Positions 26,666 to 36,325 of a stretch of DNA of 64,000 bases are shown here, one piece after another. The stretch is from Alkalibacillus salilacus (GTDB lineage Bacteria; Bacillota; Bacilli; Bacillales; Alkalibacillaceae). Each line of letters begins with the position of its first letter. The stretch's first letter is position 1. Where the stretch lies: contig NZ_JAUSTQ010000008.1 of assembly GCF_030812915.1 (NCBI RefSeq), forward strand, positions 1-64,000, in the 5' to 3' direction. The translations under genes were made by a program, and so were the position numbers. The notes beneath the pieces are model-generated. The model did no database searches. It was not told where the DNA came from and saw only the letters and a list, made by a program, of their open reading frames with translations.

Positions 26666-29607
26666 GTGACGCGCAAGCTTGGAATGAAGAAACGATTGTT
26701 GAAAATCGAATGATTAAACAACTTCAGAAGCTTGGCTACACGTACGTTCATGGACCGGAACTAGATCAAGAGCGTTCATCGACGTTAGAGATTATTTTAA
26801 AAGGACGTTTGCGTGAGGCACTCAAACGGTTTAACCCGTGGTTGAATGACAATAATTTAAATAAAGTCATGCGTGAAATTTCGCATATAGACGGGACGAG
26901 TCTAATGGATGCGAATCAACACTTCCATGAACTGCTAATTAATCATTTGTCAGTCAAACAAGATCTCGGCAGTGGACTAAAAAACCAAACGGTGCAAATA
27001 ATTGACTTTAATGATATTGAGAATAATGATTTTTTGATCACGAACCAATTTAGTTATACGTATGCGAATGAAACGATTCGTCCTGACATTATGGTATATG
27101 TGAATGGACTTCCACTTGTCGTAATCGAATGTAAAAGTCCTACGCTTCCACCTGAGGACCAAATCGGGCAAGGGGTTAAACAGTTAAGACGTTACCAGCA
27201 ACAACATGAGCCCTTGTTTTACTACAACCAGTTTATGATCGCGACAAGTAATGATCGCGCTCGTGTTGGGACAATTGGTGCGAAAGTGCAACATTATGCA
27301 TCGTGGAAAGAGCCGTATCCGTTATCTGTTGAGGATGTTGGTGATAATCCGACACCACAAGATATTTTAACGACGGGTATATTAGATAAGAAACGATTGT
27401 TTGATTTAATTTTGAACTTTGTTGTTTATGAACAAGAAGGTGGCCGCGTTATTAAGAAGATGGGCCGTTACCAACAGTACCGTGCCGTGAATAAAGCGGC
27501 TGAGCGTATTTTAAATGGTGAACACCCGCAAGAACGTGGTGGTATTGTTTGGGCGACACAAGGTTCTGGTAAGTCATTATCGATGGTTTTCTTATCGATG
27601 AAACTAAGACGGCATGCTGAACTAGGAAACCCCGTAATTGTGGTCGTCACAGACCGACAAGACTTAGACCAACAAATTACCAATACATTTCGTAGTTGTG
27701 GCTTCCCGAATCCACAACAAGCCGAATCGGTTGATGAACTCCAAACGTTATTACAACAAGGACCAGGTGCGACTGTTATGACGCTTGTCCAGAAGTTCCA
27801 GACAGACGATGAAAAGGATTATCCATTGTTAACGTCTTCAGAGAATGTAATTGTGTTAGTCGATGAGTCCCACCGTTCGCAGTACAGCTCCCTTGCGATG
27901 AATATGCGTGTTGGGTTACCGAACGCGACGTATATTGGCTTTACGGGTACACCGATTGATAAAGAAGATAAAAGTACAGTACGCACATTTGGTACGTATA
28001 TTGATAAATATCCAATCGAAAAAGCAGTAGAAGATGGAGCGACAGTCCCGATTTATTATGAAGCAAGACTTGTCGATTTGCATGTGCAAGGAGAATCGAT
28101 TGATACGTTATTCGAACGATTTTTCCGTGATTATTCGGATGAAGATAAAGAACGCATTAAACAGAAATACGTCACGGAAGAAGCACTCACAGCTTCACCT
28201 AAGCGTCTGCGTCATGTTGTGTTGGATATGATTGAGCATTATGAGCAATATATTGAACCGAATGGGTTTAAGGCACAAATTGTCTCTGTCTCACGTGAAG
28301 CGGCGGTTGAATATAAGAAACTATTAGATGAGTTAAGTGATTATGAGTCAGCTGTCATTATTTCAGGAGGCCATAACGACCCAGAGGAAATGAGACAGTA
28401 TGCGTTAACACGTACAGAAGAAAAACAACTTATCGAACGATTTAAGAAACCACTCGATGATGATCCTTTAGCTTTCCTAATCGTTTGCGATAAGTTGTTA
28501 ACTGGCTTCGATGCACCGATTGAACAAGTGATGTATTTAGACAAGCCGTTAAAAGAACACAACTTGCTCCAAGCTATCGCTCGTACCAATCGGACATATG
28601 ATAAGAAAAGTCATGGATTGATTGTTGATTACTATGGTGTATCGAAATTTTTAGAAGAAGCACTAGGTATTTTCCATGAGGAAGACGTTAAAGGCGCCAT
28701 GCATCATGTCGATGAAGAGATGCCACGACTTGAACAACGTCACCGTCAGGCGATGCGTTTCTTTGACTATATTAACAAAGAAGATTATGAAGCTTGCATT
28801 AAAGTGCTAGAGCCAGAAGATGTTCGTAATAAATTCGATACGGCGTTTAAGAAATTTTCCGAAAGCATGGATATGATTATGCCAAGTCCACGAGCGAAAC
28901 CGTATGTTGATGATTTGAAATGGCTTGGAAAAGTCCGTAAATTAGCTAAATCTCGTTATCATGTGGATGATGGGGCGATGGATATTTCTGATTGTGGTGG
29001 TAAAGTACGCGAATTAATTGAGGAATATGTTTACGCGTCAACACCTGAAGTGTTAGTGGAACCAGTCAACATTTTAACGAATCAATTCGATGAAAAACTG
29101 GATGAACTGAAATCACCTGAAGCGAAAGCAGCTGAAATGGAACACGCGATCAAACACGAAATCCGTGTGAAGTTAGATGAGAACCCCGTTAAGTATACAT
29201 CCATAAAAGAGCGCCTTGAAGAGTTGATTGAGAAACGTAAAGAACGACAGATGACGATTGAAGAATTACTAGAAGAACTCCATGCATTTCGTGAAGAATT
29301 AATAAACATGGATGAAGAGAGTCAACAATATGGCTTAGCTAGCCCTGAACAATTACCATTCTATCAATTGTTAGAACAAGAATTGCCAAGCGAAGCAGAA
29401 CAAGAAAGCGTCAAAGATTTAACTGAAATCGTAACAGAGATCATTCAAGACCACGCTGTCATTGATTGGACAGATAAAGAAGACGTCAAACGCGAAATGC
29501 GTAAAGTCCTAAAAAAACATTTACGACCGACAGCAATCCCGAATGGACAAGTTGAAAGCATTGCTCGCCGATTGATTGAACTAGGTGAGGTGCATTATAA
29601 AAAGTAA
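26662..29607 (+). CDS. hsdR: Type I restriction endonuclease/translocase subunit
   Basis: 981 residues. The N-terminal nuclease has PD at 141-142 and ECK at 156-158. The SF2 motor has Walker A WATQGSGKS at 297-305, VDESHRSQYS as motif II, FTGTP as motif III and LLTGFDAP and QAIARTNRTY as motifs V/VI. The C-terminal helical region (about 780-981) would contact HsdM/HsdS. The frame is intact, so the hsdMSR system looks functional. A 4-bp overlap with hsdS (ATGA) couples translation; a strong terminator follows. Confidence 0.95.
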   Translation: MSDAQAWNEETIVENRMIKQLQKLGYTYVHGPELDQERSSTLEIILKGRLREALKRFNPWLNDNNLNKVMREISHIDGTSLMDANQHFHELLINHLSVKQDLGSGLKNQTVQIIDFNDIENNDFLITNQFSYTYANETIRPDIMVYVNGLPLVVIECKSPTLPPEDQIGQGVKQLRRYQQQHEPLFYYNQFMIATSNDRARVGTIGAKVQHYASWKEPYPLSVEDVGDNPTPQDILTTGILDKKRLFDLILNFVVYEQEGGRVIKKMGRYQQYRAVNKAAERILNGEHPQERGGIVWATQGSGKSLSMVFLSMKLRRHAELGNPVIVVVTDRQDLDQQITNTFRSCGFPNPQQAESVDELQTLLQQGPGATVMTLVQKFQTDDEKDYPLLTSSENVIVLVDESHRSQYSSLAMNMRVGLPNATYIGFTGTPIDKEDKSTVRTFGTYIDKYPIEKAVEDGATVPIYYEARLVDLHVQGESIDTLFERFFRDYSDEDKERIKQKYVTEEALTASPKRLRHVVLDMIEHYEQYIEPNGFKAQIVSVSREAAVEYKKLLDELSDYESAVIISGGHNDPEEMRQYALTRTEEKQLIERFKKPLDDDPLAFLIVCDKLLTGFDAPIEQVMYLDKPLKEHNLLQAIARTNRTYDKKSHGLIVDYYGVSKFLEEALGIFHEEDVKGAMHHVDEEMPRLEQRHRQAMRFFDYINKEDYEACIKVLEPEDVRNKFDTAFKKFSESMDMIMPSPRAKPYVDDLKWLGKVRKLAKSRYHVDDGAMDISDCGGKVRELIEEYVYASTPEVLVEPVNILTNQFDEKLDELKSPEAKAAEMEHAIKHEIRVKLDENPVKYTSIKERLEELIEKRKERQMTIEELLEELHAFREELINMDEESQQYGLASPEQLPFYQLLEQELPSEAEQESVKDLTEIVTEIIQDHAVIDWTDKEDVKREMRKVLKKHLRPTAIPNGQVESIARRLIELGEVHYKK

Positions 29608-29614
29608 GTCATAT

Positions 29615-29650
29615 AAAAGGCATACCACTGTGTCAGGTGGTATGCCTTTT
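29615..29650. terminator. Bidirectional terminator between hsdR and the DUF45 peptidase gene
   Basis: AAAAGGCATACCAC / GTGGTATGCCTTTT, a perfect 14-bp stem with A and T ends, serves both convergent genes. Confidence 0.9.
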
Positions 29651-29653
29651 ACT

Positions 29654-30382
29654 TTAGTCAATCGTATGAAGTTCAGTCCCGTGAACGCGTAACCATTCTT
29701 TTGAGGCTTCGTAATCTGGTAATGTCGATTTAACGATTTTCCAAAACTGATCGTTATGCTCAGCTACAATTAAGTGAGCAAGTTCATGGACGATCACATA
29801 ATCAATAACATGAACCGGGGCCATCGCAAGTCGCCAGTTAATATAAATATCACCATTTGGTGTGCACGTTCCCCAACGTTTATGCTGCGTCCGTAACTGA
29901 AACGAACGTGATTCAACGCCAAGCAGGGATTCATAATGGTGTTTGCGATCGAGCATTTTTTTTAGCCCGTGTTCACGATACCAAGTCTTAAAGTGTTGAT
30001 CGAGTTGTTGTTGAATCATTTCTTGCGTCCAGTAATCAGGGACAATAGCCACAAATCGCCCTTGTTTTAATTTAAGTGAAGCTGATTGAACTGAATCTTT
30101 GTAAATTTTAATGCGATAATTTCGCCCTAAATAAGGTAACTTCTCACCACTAACCATTTCTTTCGGTTGAGTGACAGCTTTTACTTCATCAAGTGCTTCT
30201 AATTTCTCACTAATCCAACGTGCTTTCTTTTTCAATATCTCATCGAGTTTGGTTTGTTCGAGATGCTCAGGTGTGTACACTTCAACCCCGTTAATTAGAT
30301 CAACCGAGACGCGTACATCTTTACGATCCTCTATGTAATGGCAATAATCAATTGATGTTGTTCCATACTGTATGGTCGGCAT
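29654..30382 (-). CDS. YgjP/WSS1-like metallopeptidase (DUF45)
   Basis: 242 residues. The zinc site is HELAH with His199, Glu200 and His203, plus His209 (HExxH-x5-H). The upstream KRWGTCTPNGDIYINWRLAMAP is the hallmark of the YgjP branch. These gluzincin-like proteases often sit next to type I hsdR genes; their role there is not established, and repair of DNA-protein crosslinks or turnover of the restriction complex are suggestions only. The gene converges with hsdR. Confidence 0.9.
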   Translation of the reverse strand: MPTIQYGTTSIDYCHYIEDRKDVRVSVDLINGVEVYTPEHLEQTKLDEILKKKARWISEKLEALDEVKAVTQPKEMVSGEKLPYLGRNYRIKIYKDSVQSASLKLKQGRFVAIVPDYWTQEMIQQQLDQHFKTWYREHGLKKMLDRKHHYESLLGVESRSFQLRTQHKRWGTCTPNGDIYINWRLAMAPVHVIDYVIVHELAHLIVAEHNDQFWKIVKSTLPDYEASKEWLRVHGTELHTID

Positions 30383-30440
30383 TTGGATTCCCTCTTTCTA
30401 ATGGTATTTTACTATGAAGTTGGAGGGAGGGCAATTTTGA

Positions 30441-30475
30441 AATAAAAAACCAGCGCAAACCCTGTTTGCGCTGGA
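30441..30475 (-). terminator. Terminator of the helicase-nuclease gene
   Basis: On the minus strand, CCAGCGCAAAC / GTTTGCGCTGG, a perfect stem followed by T6. Confidence 0.9.
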
Positions 30476-30479
30476 AGCA

Positions 30480-33400
30480 TTAAACACTTTTCTTAGTTTT
30501 TTCTCTGCTTAAAGACTTTATCTTTTGATCAATTCGTTCAATTTCACTATTTGGATCTTTCCACCAATTTCTACTCCATATTCTTTCTATATGCCATCCT
30601 TGTGACTCTAAATAGCGTTGTCTATAAATATCACGCGCTCTAGCAGAAGGAGAGCTATGATACATAGCACCATCACACTCGACTCCTAATACATATCGAC
30701 TTGAATCATTTGGATCAACAATGGCTAAATCTATTCGATAGCTTGACATACCAACTTGTGTATCCACTTGATAACCGATTTGTCTAAACTTTTCGTAGAC
30801 TTGTTCTTCAAAACCTGAATCAAAGTGCAGAGGAGAATCTTGTATCTGTGTATTACGTTCAGTATTAACTTGAGTTAATACATTTTCAACATTTTCTTTT
30901 TGCAGTTCAGACACTTCTTTAGCATAAGTGAGATAGTATTTAAATAATTTTGGTCCGATATTTTTAGTATTACTAACATCGAGTTCACTTGGTTCAATAC
31001 TAGCCACAACATGAATGGCTTCTTTGGCTCTTGTAACGGCTACATTTAATCTGTTTTCTCCGCCTTTTTGACCTAAAGTACCAAACCGATTATGAACTTT
31101 ACCGTCTTTGTTTTTGGCATACGCTATTGAGAATATAATAATATCACGTTCATCACCTTGAACATTCTCAATATTTTTTACAAAGATTCTATCATCAAGG
31201 TCACGTTTCATGACTTCGTTATAAACAGCGCTGAATTCTGGGTCCTCTTCATTATAATTATCAATTAAGTTTTCAATGGTTTCCTGTTGTTTCTTGTTAA
31301 ATGTAATAATCCCAATTGACTTATTGTGGTCCTTAATTAATAAGTCTTTTAATAATTTAACTGTATCTTCAGCTTCTGTATTATTTCTCTGATTAATCCA
31401 TTGTCCTTGGGATTTATGCCATTGAATAGAGGCGGGTTCTTGCATGTGATTCACATTTGGTGCAATTTGCATGGCACCATTATAAAAGGAATGGTTAGAG
31501 AAATTAATAAGTTCTTCAGATTTAGAACGATAATGCCATTCAAGCATACGATTTGGTAAAATTCTTTTGCCTAGATTAAGTAAACTTTCTGATTCATGGA
31601 AATCATCTGTTTCTTCTTCGTCGTCTTCGTCATTGAGATCAACAGAACTCTTGAATAATGTCGATGGAGGAAGTTGTTGTTCATCACCTGCAATTACGAC
31701 TTTGTTACCTCTATAGATTGCTGGTAAACCATTTTCAACGGTACACTGAGATGCCTCGTCAAATATAACTAAGTCAAAAAGCTTCTCTTGTAAAGGGAAT
31801 ATAGCAGATGCGACTTCTGGTGATACCAGCCAAACAGGCATTACATCAATTAGGCCATTATTAGAAAATTCATTGACAAATCTACGGACTTTCCAAATCT
31901 TACTTTTCTTATTAGTTTGATGTAGCATACTTTTTACTGCTTTATAATCGTGATCGTTTACTTCTTCAACTTTTTTATTTAGCTTGTTTTGTATTAATTT
32001 TCTAGTTAATTCTTGTTTTTGAGATAATAATTCTTCTAACCTGTGACGAAGTTTTTCATATGAACCATTACTAACTTTTGAAATGTCAGGGTGTTTTGAC
32101 TCAATCTCATCAATCCAATGAATAAATATTGATTGTTCAGCTAAATCTGACCATTCATTATCAAGTTTATGAGTTGGTTCTGGATGTTTATGGATTAATG
32201 AATCGATGATGGCCTGAGTGTCAGTACCAACGGAGTCATAAAAAGTATCCATTTCACGTAATTGATCAAAATACTCAACTGCATAGTCATACTTGTTCTC
32301 AAAATCCTTTAAGGGAATATCACCTTTTGATATTCTTTTTGCATAAGAGTCAATTGAGTTATCTTCAAAGAATTTTCTTAAACTTTCTAAGTTATTGAGA
32401 AGGTTTTGAGATTTTTGAGATAAATCATATAATATTGTTAATTTTTCACGTATTGCTGGCCATTCTTTGGATGACATACCTTTGAATTTCTCACCATCTA
32501 ATAAATCTTCGATGATGGTCTTTCCTGTAAAGCTAGTCCAAAGCCATACCCTTAATTTTTGTAACGTTTTTTCCTCATTAGTATCTAAATCATCATATAC
32601 TTTTTCTAATTTGGTATCGATCCCCATGCTATATTGAGGGGTGATTTCTTCATCGTTGAAGTGATCTAGAAAATCTGATATATCTTTTGAGTTTTCTTTT
32701 ATATGTTGTAATGTTTCAATAAGCTCTGTCTTATCAGTAAGTTCCATTTGATTGAAAGGTTTTCTATCATGTAACGGATTATTAGTTCCATAAGAATCAT
32801 AATAATTAGCGTAAATTTCAATATCATCTAATACATCTTTAAGATTGTTTTTATGGATATTTGATAAATGACCTTTCAAATCTAAAACTTTATCGACATC
32901 TTTGTTCGGTGTGCTTTCGCTATATAAATCTAATGCTCTATATCCATGATGTTGTGGGGTGAATAAAGCTTTGCTAACATCATCCATTTCGCGTTCAATT
33001 GCTACGATTCGGTTAGAAATGTTTTCATGCTCTTCTTCAACTTCATCCACCATTTGAACTCTATTAAGTGCATTATTGATTTTACTATATAATTGTGGTC
33101 TGTCATTTTTCTCATCATGTAATAACGCAACATTGGCAGTTAAATTTAGCGAATCTAACCTCTGGTATACAACATCTAATGCTGCGCGTTTTTGTGTCAC
33201 AAGCATTACTTTTTCACCTTTGGACATTGCGTTTGAAATAATATTTGTTATAACTTGTGACTTACCTGTTCCTGGTGGCCCGTCTACTACCATACCTTTA
33301 CCGGTCTGTAAATTTTCAATGATTTGTTCTTGCGAGGCGTCAGTATCTAAGACTAATGATTTTCCTTTTTCTTTTTCGACTTTTTCATTATAATTATTCG

Positions 33401-34235
33401 TTTCTTCTGAATTAAGCAGAGAACTACTATGTTCAATTGTATTCAGATTAAGGAAGTCATCTACAATTCCTAAATCCTCACCATCTTCGAGTAACTTTAA
33501 AAAATCATCATAATCCTTTAGTACTGCAGAATCGCCTTGAGAAAACAAACCAATTGCAGCTTGATTATTCAATCTATAGCTATTTTTATTGAACTCTGGA
33601 ATTTCATCTTTATTATAATTGGTTATTTCCATCAAATTTTCTTGGATATTATTTGAAATATTGAATCCGTGAGTCTGTAACCATTCCAAAATTTCTTCAA
33701 TATCAGCATTCTTTGCTATTTCTTCTCCGTTTTGAAAGAAATCTTCATCAAAATACATTTCGTTGATTTTTTGAAGCGCTAGAAAGAGCGTTCTGTTTAA
33801 TTGAGGATAATCTTCTGTATTCGTTTCGATTTTCCACTGGATATTAGTCTTTTTAACTCTGGTTAATTTAATTGGATATAGAAATAATGGTCCGCGAATA
33901 TATGTATGATCGAACAGACTACCTTCAATAAAAGGGTAGCCAAGGTATAAATCATATTGGCCTGTTTCTTCTTCAATAGAATTGACATTTCTATATAGAC
34001 TCGTTAACTTGTTGGAAAGGTTTTGAGTAGTTATATTGTCCTGTTTAACTTTTAATATTGTTTCAGTGTAATTATTTAATAAGTTGTTGAGGATCTTTTC
34101 AGGTTCACCTTCTATTTTATTTAGTTCATATAAGTCAAATGTGGATTTATTATAGTTTTTTAAAAGACGTATAGATCTGTTACTTTTACTAATGTTATTT
34201 AATTTATCTCTCAGATCCATTAATTTATTTTTCAT
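30480..34235 (-). CDS. DUF4011-type SF1 helicase fused to a C-terminal Vsr/DUF559-like nuclease (Hhe-like defence protein)
   Basis: 1251 residues. The N-terminal ~290 residues look like DUF4011. The SF1/UPF1-type helicase has Walker A GPPGTGKS at 319-326, motif II DLVIFDEASQC, motif III VIAGDEQQLPP, EWHYRS, and motifs V/VI VQGDERDIIIFS and RLNVAVTRAKEAIHVV. A long coiled-coil insertion separates motif Ia from motif II. The last ~110 residues (FEEQVYEKFRQIGYQVDTQVGMSSYRIDLAIVD...VLGVECDGAMYHSS) are a Vsr/MTES_1575-like endonuclease. I recall DUF4011-helicase-Vsr proteins reported as a single-gene antiphage system (hhe). It probably has its own promoter. More AT-rich than its neighbours, suggesting transfer. 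Confidence 0.85.
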   Translation of the reverse strand: MKNKLMDLRDKLNNISKSNRSIRLLKNYNKSTFDLYELNKIEGEPEKILNNLLNNYTETILKVKQDNITTQNLSNKLTSLYRNVNSIEEETGQYDLYLGYPFIEGSLFDHTYIRGPLFLYPIKLTRVKKTNIQWKIETNTEDYPQLNRTLFLALQKINEMYFDEDFFQNGEEIAKNADIEEILEWLQTHGFNISNNIQENLMEITNYNKDEIPEFNKNSYRLNNQAAIGLFSQGDSAVLKDYDDFLKLLEDGEDLGIVDDFLNLNTIEHSSSLLNSEETNNYNEKVEKEKGKSLVLDTDASQEQIIENLQTGKGMVVDGPPGTGKSQVITNIISNAMSKGEKVMLVTQKRAALDVVYQRLDSLNLTANVALLHDEKNDRPQLYSKINNALNRVQMVDEVEEEHENISNRIVAIEREMDDVSKALFTPQHHGYRALDLYSESTPNKDVDKVLDLKGHLSNIHKNNLKDVLDDIEIYANYYDSYGTNNPLHDRKPFNQMELTDKTELIETLQHIKENSKDISDFLDHFNDEEITPQYSMGIDTKLEKVYDDLDTNEEKTLQKLRVWLWTSFTGKTIIEDLLDGEKFKGMSSKEWPAIREKLTILYDLSQKSQNLLNNLESLRKFFEDNSIDSYAKRISKGDIPLKDFENKYDYAVEYFDQLREMDTFYDSVGTDTQAIIDSLIHKHPEPTHKLDNEWSDLAEQSIFIHWIDEIESKHPDISKVSNGSYEKLRHRLEELLSQKQELTRKLIQNKLNKKVEEVNDHDYKAVKSMLHQTNKKSKIWKVRRFVNEFSNNGLIDVMPVWLVSPEVASAIFPLQEKLFDLVIFDEASQCTVENGLPAIYRGNKVVIAGDEQQLPPSTLFKSSVDLNDEDDEEETDDFHESESLLNLGKRILPNRMLEWHYRSKSEELINFSNHSFYNGAMQIAPNVNHMQEPASIQWHKSQGQWINQRNNTEAEDTVKLLKDLLIKDHNKSIGIITFNKKQQETIENLIDNYNEEDPEFSAVYNEVMKRDLDDRIFVKNIENVQGDERDIIIFSIAYAKNKDGKVHNRFGTLGQKGGENRLNVAVTRAKEAIHVVASIEPSELDVSNTKNIGPKLFKYYLTYAKEVSELQKENVENVLTQVNTERNTQIQDSPLHFDSGFEEQVYEKFRQIGYQVDTQVGMSSYRIDLAIVDPNDSSRYVLGVECDGAMYHSSPSARARDIYRQRYLESQGWHIERIWSRNWWKDPNSEIERIDQKIKSLSREKTKKSV

Positions 34236-34420
34236 TCTTTTTCTCTCCTTGAAAATTGAATGTTTATAGTTAATTATACATGATTTGTCTTATTAACAAA
34301 AAGATTGTAAATAGGTATCAAATCCTGATTAAGACTAGTTTTAAATTTCAAACATATAAGCAGGTTATGTTAAAATTACTAAAAGGTTAAATATTTGTAA
34401 GACCCCAAAGGAGGCTACAC

Positions 34421-34930
34421 ATGAACGTCAAATTCCCAATTGGTCAATTAGAATTGCCAGAAACTATAACGTTAGATCATATCCATGAATGGATGAAAGA
34501 TATTGAGACTTATACGAACAGGTTAAGAGCAACAGTAGACGGGTTAAATGATTCGGATTTAAAGAAAACGTACCGTGATGGTAGTTATAGCGTACGTCAG
34601 TTAGTGCATCATATAGCTGACTCACAGTTGATTATGTATCAACGTTTGAAAATGGCGTTGAAGGAAGATAACCCGACTGTTTCAACTTTTGATCAGAACA
34701 AATGGGTGGTACTGCCAGACAGCAAGCTACCTATTGAAAGTTCGATAAAAATGTTAGAAGGGATTAACGAACGGATTGTTGCATTAGGAACTAGTTTAAA
34801 AGAGGAAGAATTAACTAGGGTGTTCACCCGTGCGGATGAAGGTAAAATTTCTGTTGCGACCAAACTGGCGAAGTTGTCGTGGCATGAGGAGCATCATTTA
34901 GAACATATTAAGATTGCGTTATCAAATTAA
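34421..34930 (+). CDS. DinB/YfiT-like metal-dependent hydrolase or thiol transferase (BstA type)
   Basis: 169 residues, one DinB four-helix bundle. The metal-binding histidines are expected in RQLVHHIADS (helix 2) and WHEEHHLEHIKIAL (helix 4), as in YfiT/BstA, a bacillithiol S-transferase candidate in B. subtilis. CAAAGGAGG precedes the ATG. It lies just outside the defence island and ends at its own terminator. Stress or detoxification is likely, but the substrate is unknown. Confidence 0.85.
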   Translation: MNVKFPIGQLELPETITLDHIHEWMKDIETYTNRLRATVDGLNDSDLKKTYRDGSYSVRQLVHHIADSQLIMYQRLKMALKEDNPTVSTFDQNKWVVLPDSKLPIESSIKMLEGINERIVALGTSLKEEELTRVFTRADEGKISVATKLAKLSWHEEHHLEHIKIALSN

Positions 34931-34981
34931 GTGACTTCATAGTTAATTTCGATACCGCTTAAAATTCTCTAAGTTATTATG

Positions 34982-35014
34982 AAACCGGCTATCTACTTGA
35001 TGGCCGGTTTTTCA
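34982..35014 (+). terminator. Terminator of the yfiT-like gene
   Basis: AAACCGGC / GCCGGTTT hairpin with a T tail. Confidence 0.85.
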
Positions 35015-35020
35015 TAGATA

Positions 35021-35060
35021 TAAAAAATACGCCCAACCGATTGAATCAGTTGGACGCATT
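35021..35060 (-). terminator. Terminator of the tRNA-Val transcript
   Basis: On the minus strand, AATGCGTCCAAC-GAT / ATC-GTTGGGCGTATT is followed by TTTTT right after the tRNA. Confidence 0.85.
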
Positions 35061-35067
35061 TGCCTAG

Positions 35068-35139
35068 TGACTCCGGCTGGATTCGAACCAGCGACCCCTT
35101 GCCTGTCAAGCAAGTGCTCTCCCACTGAGCTACGGAGTC
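35068..35139 (-). tRNA. tRNA-Val (anticodon GAC)
   Basis: 72 nt folds as a full cloverleaf: acceptor GACTCCG / CGGAGTC, D arm GCTC/GAGC, anticodon stem CTTGC/GCAAG with loop TTGACAG (anticodon GAC), T arm GCTGG-TTCGAAT-CCAGC. The 3' CCA is not encoded (ACTA follows the acceptor). It is a solitary tRNA with its own promoter and terminator. Confidence 0.97.
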
Positions 35140-35179
35140 TTGTTGTTGAATTGTCACCGACGTTTTGTCGACAAGTACT

Positions 35180-35208
35180 AATATAATAGCTTATAATATG
35201 AATGTCAA
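35180..35208 (-). promoter_or_regulatory. SigA promoter of tRNA-Val
   Basis: On the minus strand, TTGACA-N17-TATATT, about 41 bp before the tRNA 5' end. Confidence 0.85.
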
Positions 35209-35238
35209 CACTTTTTGAATAGTTGGAGGCAAAATTTT

Positions 35239-35430
35239 ATGTTACCGCGAATTTTAACTTCTTTATTAATTGGTTTAGCTGTGATTGGTGTTTTAGCTTA
35301 TCTATTTCCGCAGTATTTAAATTTTGTTTGGATCGGATTATCGGCGCTTTTCGTTGTCGGACTAGGCGTTATGGTTTATATATATAGTAAGCGTGTTTTC
35401 ACCTTAATGAAAGAAATGAAAAAACAGTAG
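35239..35430 (+). CDS. Small two-TM membrane protein, unknown
   Basis: 63 residues from the ATG preceded by TTGGAGG; an upstream TTG extension lacks an SD. Two hydrophobic helices (about 5-25 and 29-50) end in a basic cytosolic tail (SKRVFTLMKEMKKQ). No recognised family. It is followed 28 bp later by the ykqA-like gene, so they may be co-transcribed. Confidence 0.65.
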   Translation: MLPRILTSLLIGLAVIGVLAYLFPQYLNFVWIGLSALFVVGLGVMVYIYSKRVFTLMKEMKKQ

Positions 35431-35458
35431 GCTTGAGTTAAGAATAGGGGAGGTTATT

Positions 35459-36325
35459 ATGGGGACGTACGTGTTTGTTTATGGTACGCTTCGTTATGGT
35501 GAACGGAATCACAGAATAATAGCCGGAGAAAAATTAGTAGCCTATCAAGCTTCGATTCTTGGAAGAATGGTGGATACTGAATCAGATTTTCCTGCGATTG
35601 TACTCGATGACTCCTCTTGGGTATATGGTGAGGTGTATGAAGTATCTGAGGAAACGCTGATAAAAATTAATGCGCTTGAAGGGGATGAGCCGAAACAGGA
35701 TCCCTATTATGAACGTGTTCAGGTCGAGGTGAAGACAGGTCATGGCTTCTTAAATGCATATACATATTATATGACAGCTAACCAAGTCAAGGAATGGTCC
35801 ACAATTGCATCAGGTGATTGGCGATTAGAGTCTATTCTTAATCAATCTGTGCCTTATTATTTTGCTTACGGATCTTGTATGGATACGGAAAGAATTGAAC
35901 AGGCTGGTGTGTTATCTGAGTTTAAGCGAATGGGGCTAGGTCGTCTAAGTAGTTTTGAGTTGCAATTTACCACTCAATTACCAGACGGGGGACGAGCAGA
36001 TATTGTTGAAGCTGATGATATGGTTGAAGGGATTGTCTATCAGGTTACGATGAGCGCGATAGATTATTTGTATCAACGTGAAGGTGTGAATGTGGGCAGG
36101 TACCGTCCAGCTGTAGTGGATGTCGAGTTTAACGGTGAGTTGCTACCTATGTTGACGTTTATCGTGATTGATAAACAAGAAGAGTTAGCACCACCAGATC
36201 ATTACCTACGGGAAATTTTACGCGGTGCTTCACCAGATGTTAGCTCAGCTTATTTGGCAAAAGTGCACGAACGAGCAGCTTTATTACGACAATCTGATGC
36301 GACGAGTGAAGAAGGGGAATTATGA
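35459..36325 (+). CDS. ykqA: Two-domain gamma-glutamylcyclotransferase-like protein (YkqA-like)
   Basis: 288 residues with two GGCT/AIG2 folds in tandem: FVYGTLRYGERNHRII at 6-21, and a second copy opening YYFAYGSCMDTERIEQAG (about 136-153). Both carry the Y-G-(T/S)-L/C substrate loop. B. subtilis YkqA has the same fused layout and length. Members release 5-oxoproline from gamma-glutamyl compounds; the substrate here is unknown. A strong SD (AGGGGAGG) precedes the ATG. The stop overlaps the next start by 4 bp. Confidence 0.85.
   Translation: MGTYVFVYGTLRYGERNHRIIAGEKLVAYQASILGRMVDTESDFPAIVLDDSSWVYGEVYEVSEETLIKINALEGDEPKQDPYYERVQVEVKTGHGFLNAYTYYMTANQVKEWSTIASGDWRLESILNQSVPYYFAYGSCMDTERIEQAGVLSEFKRMGLGRLSSFELQFTTQLPDGGRADIVEADDMVEGIVYQVTMSAIDYLYQREGVNVGRYRPAVVDVEFNGELLPMLTFIVIDKQEELAPPDHYLREILRGASPDVSSAYLAKVHERAALLRQSDATSEEGEL

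Noticed and set aside
20736-34235. Prophage or transposon carrying the defence genes
   Set aside because: No integrase, transposase, terminal repeats or structural phage genes were seen; the lone tRNA-Val lies 0.8 kb outside and no att duplication was found by eye.
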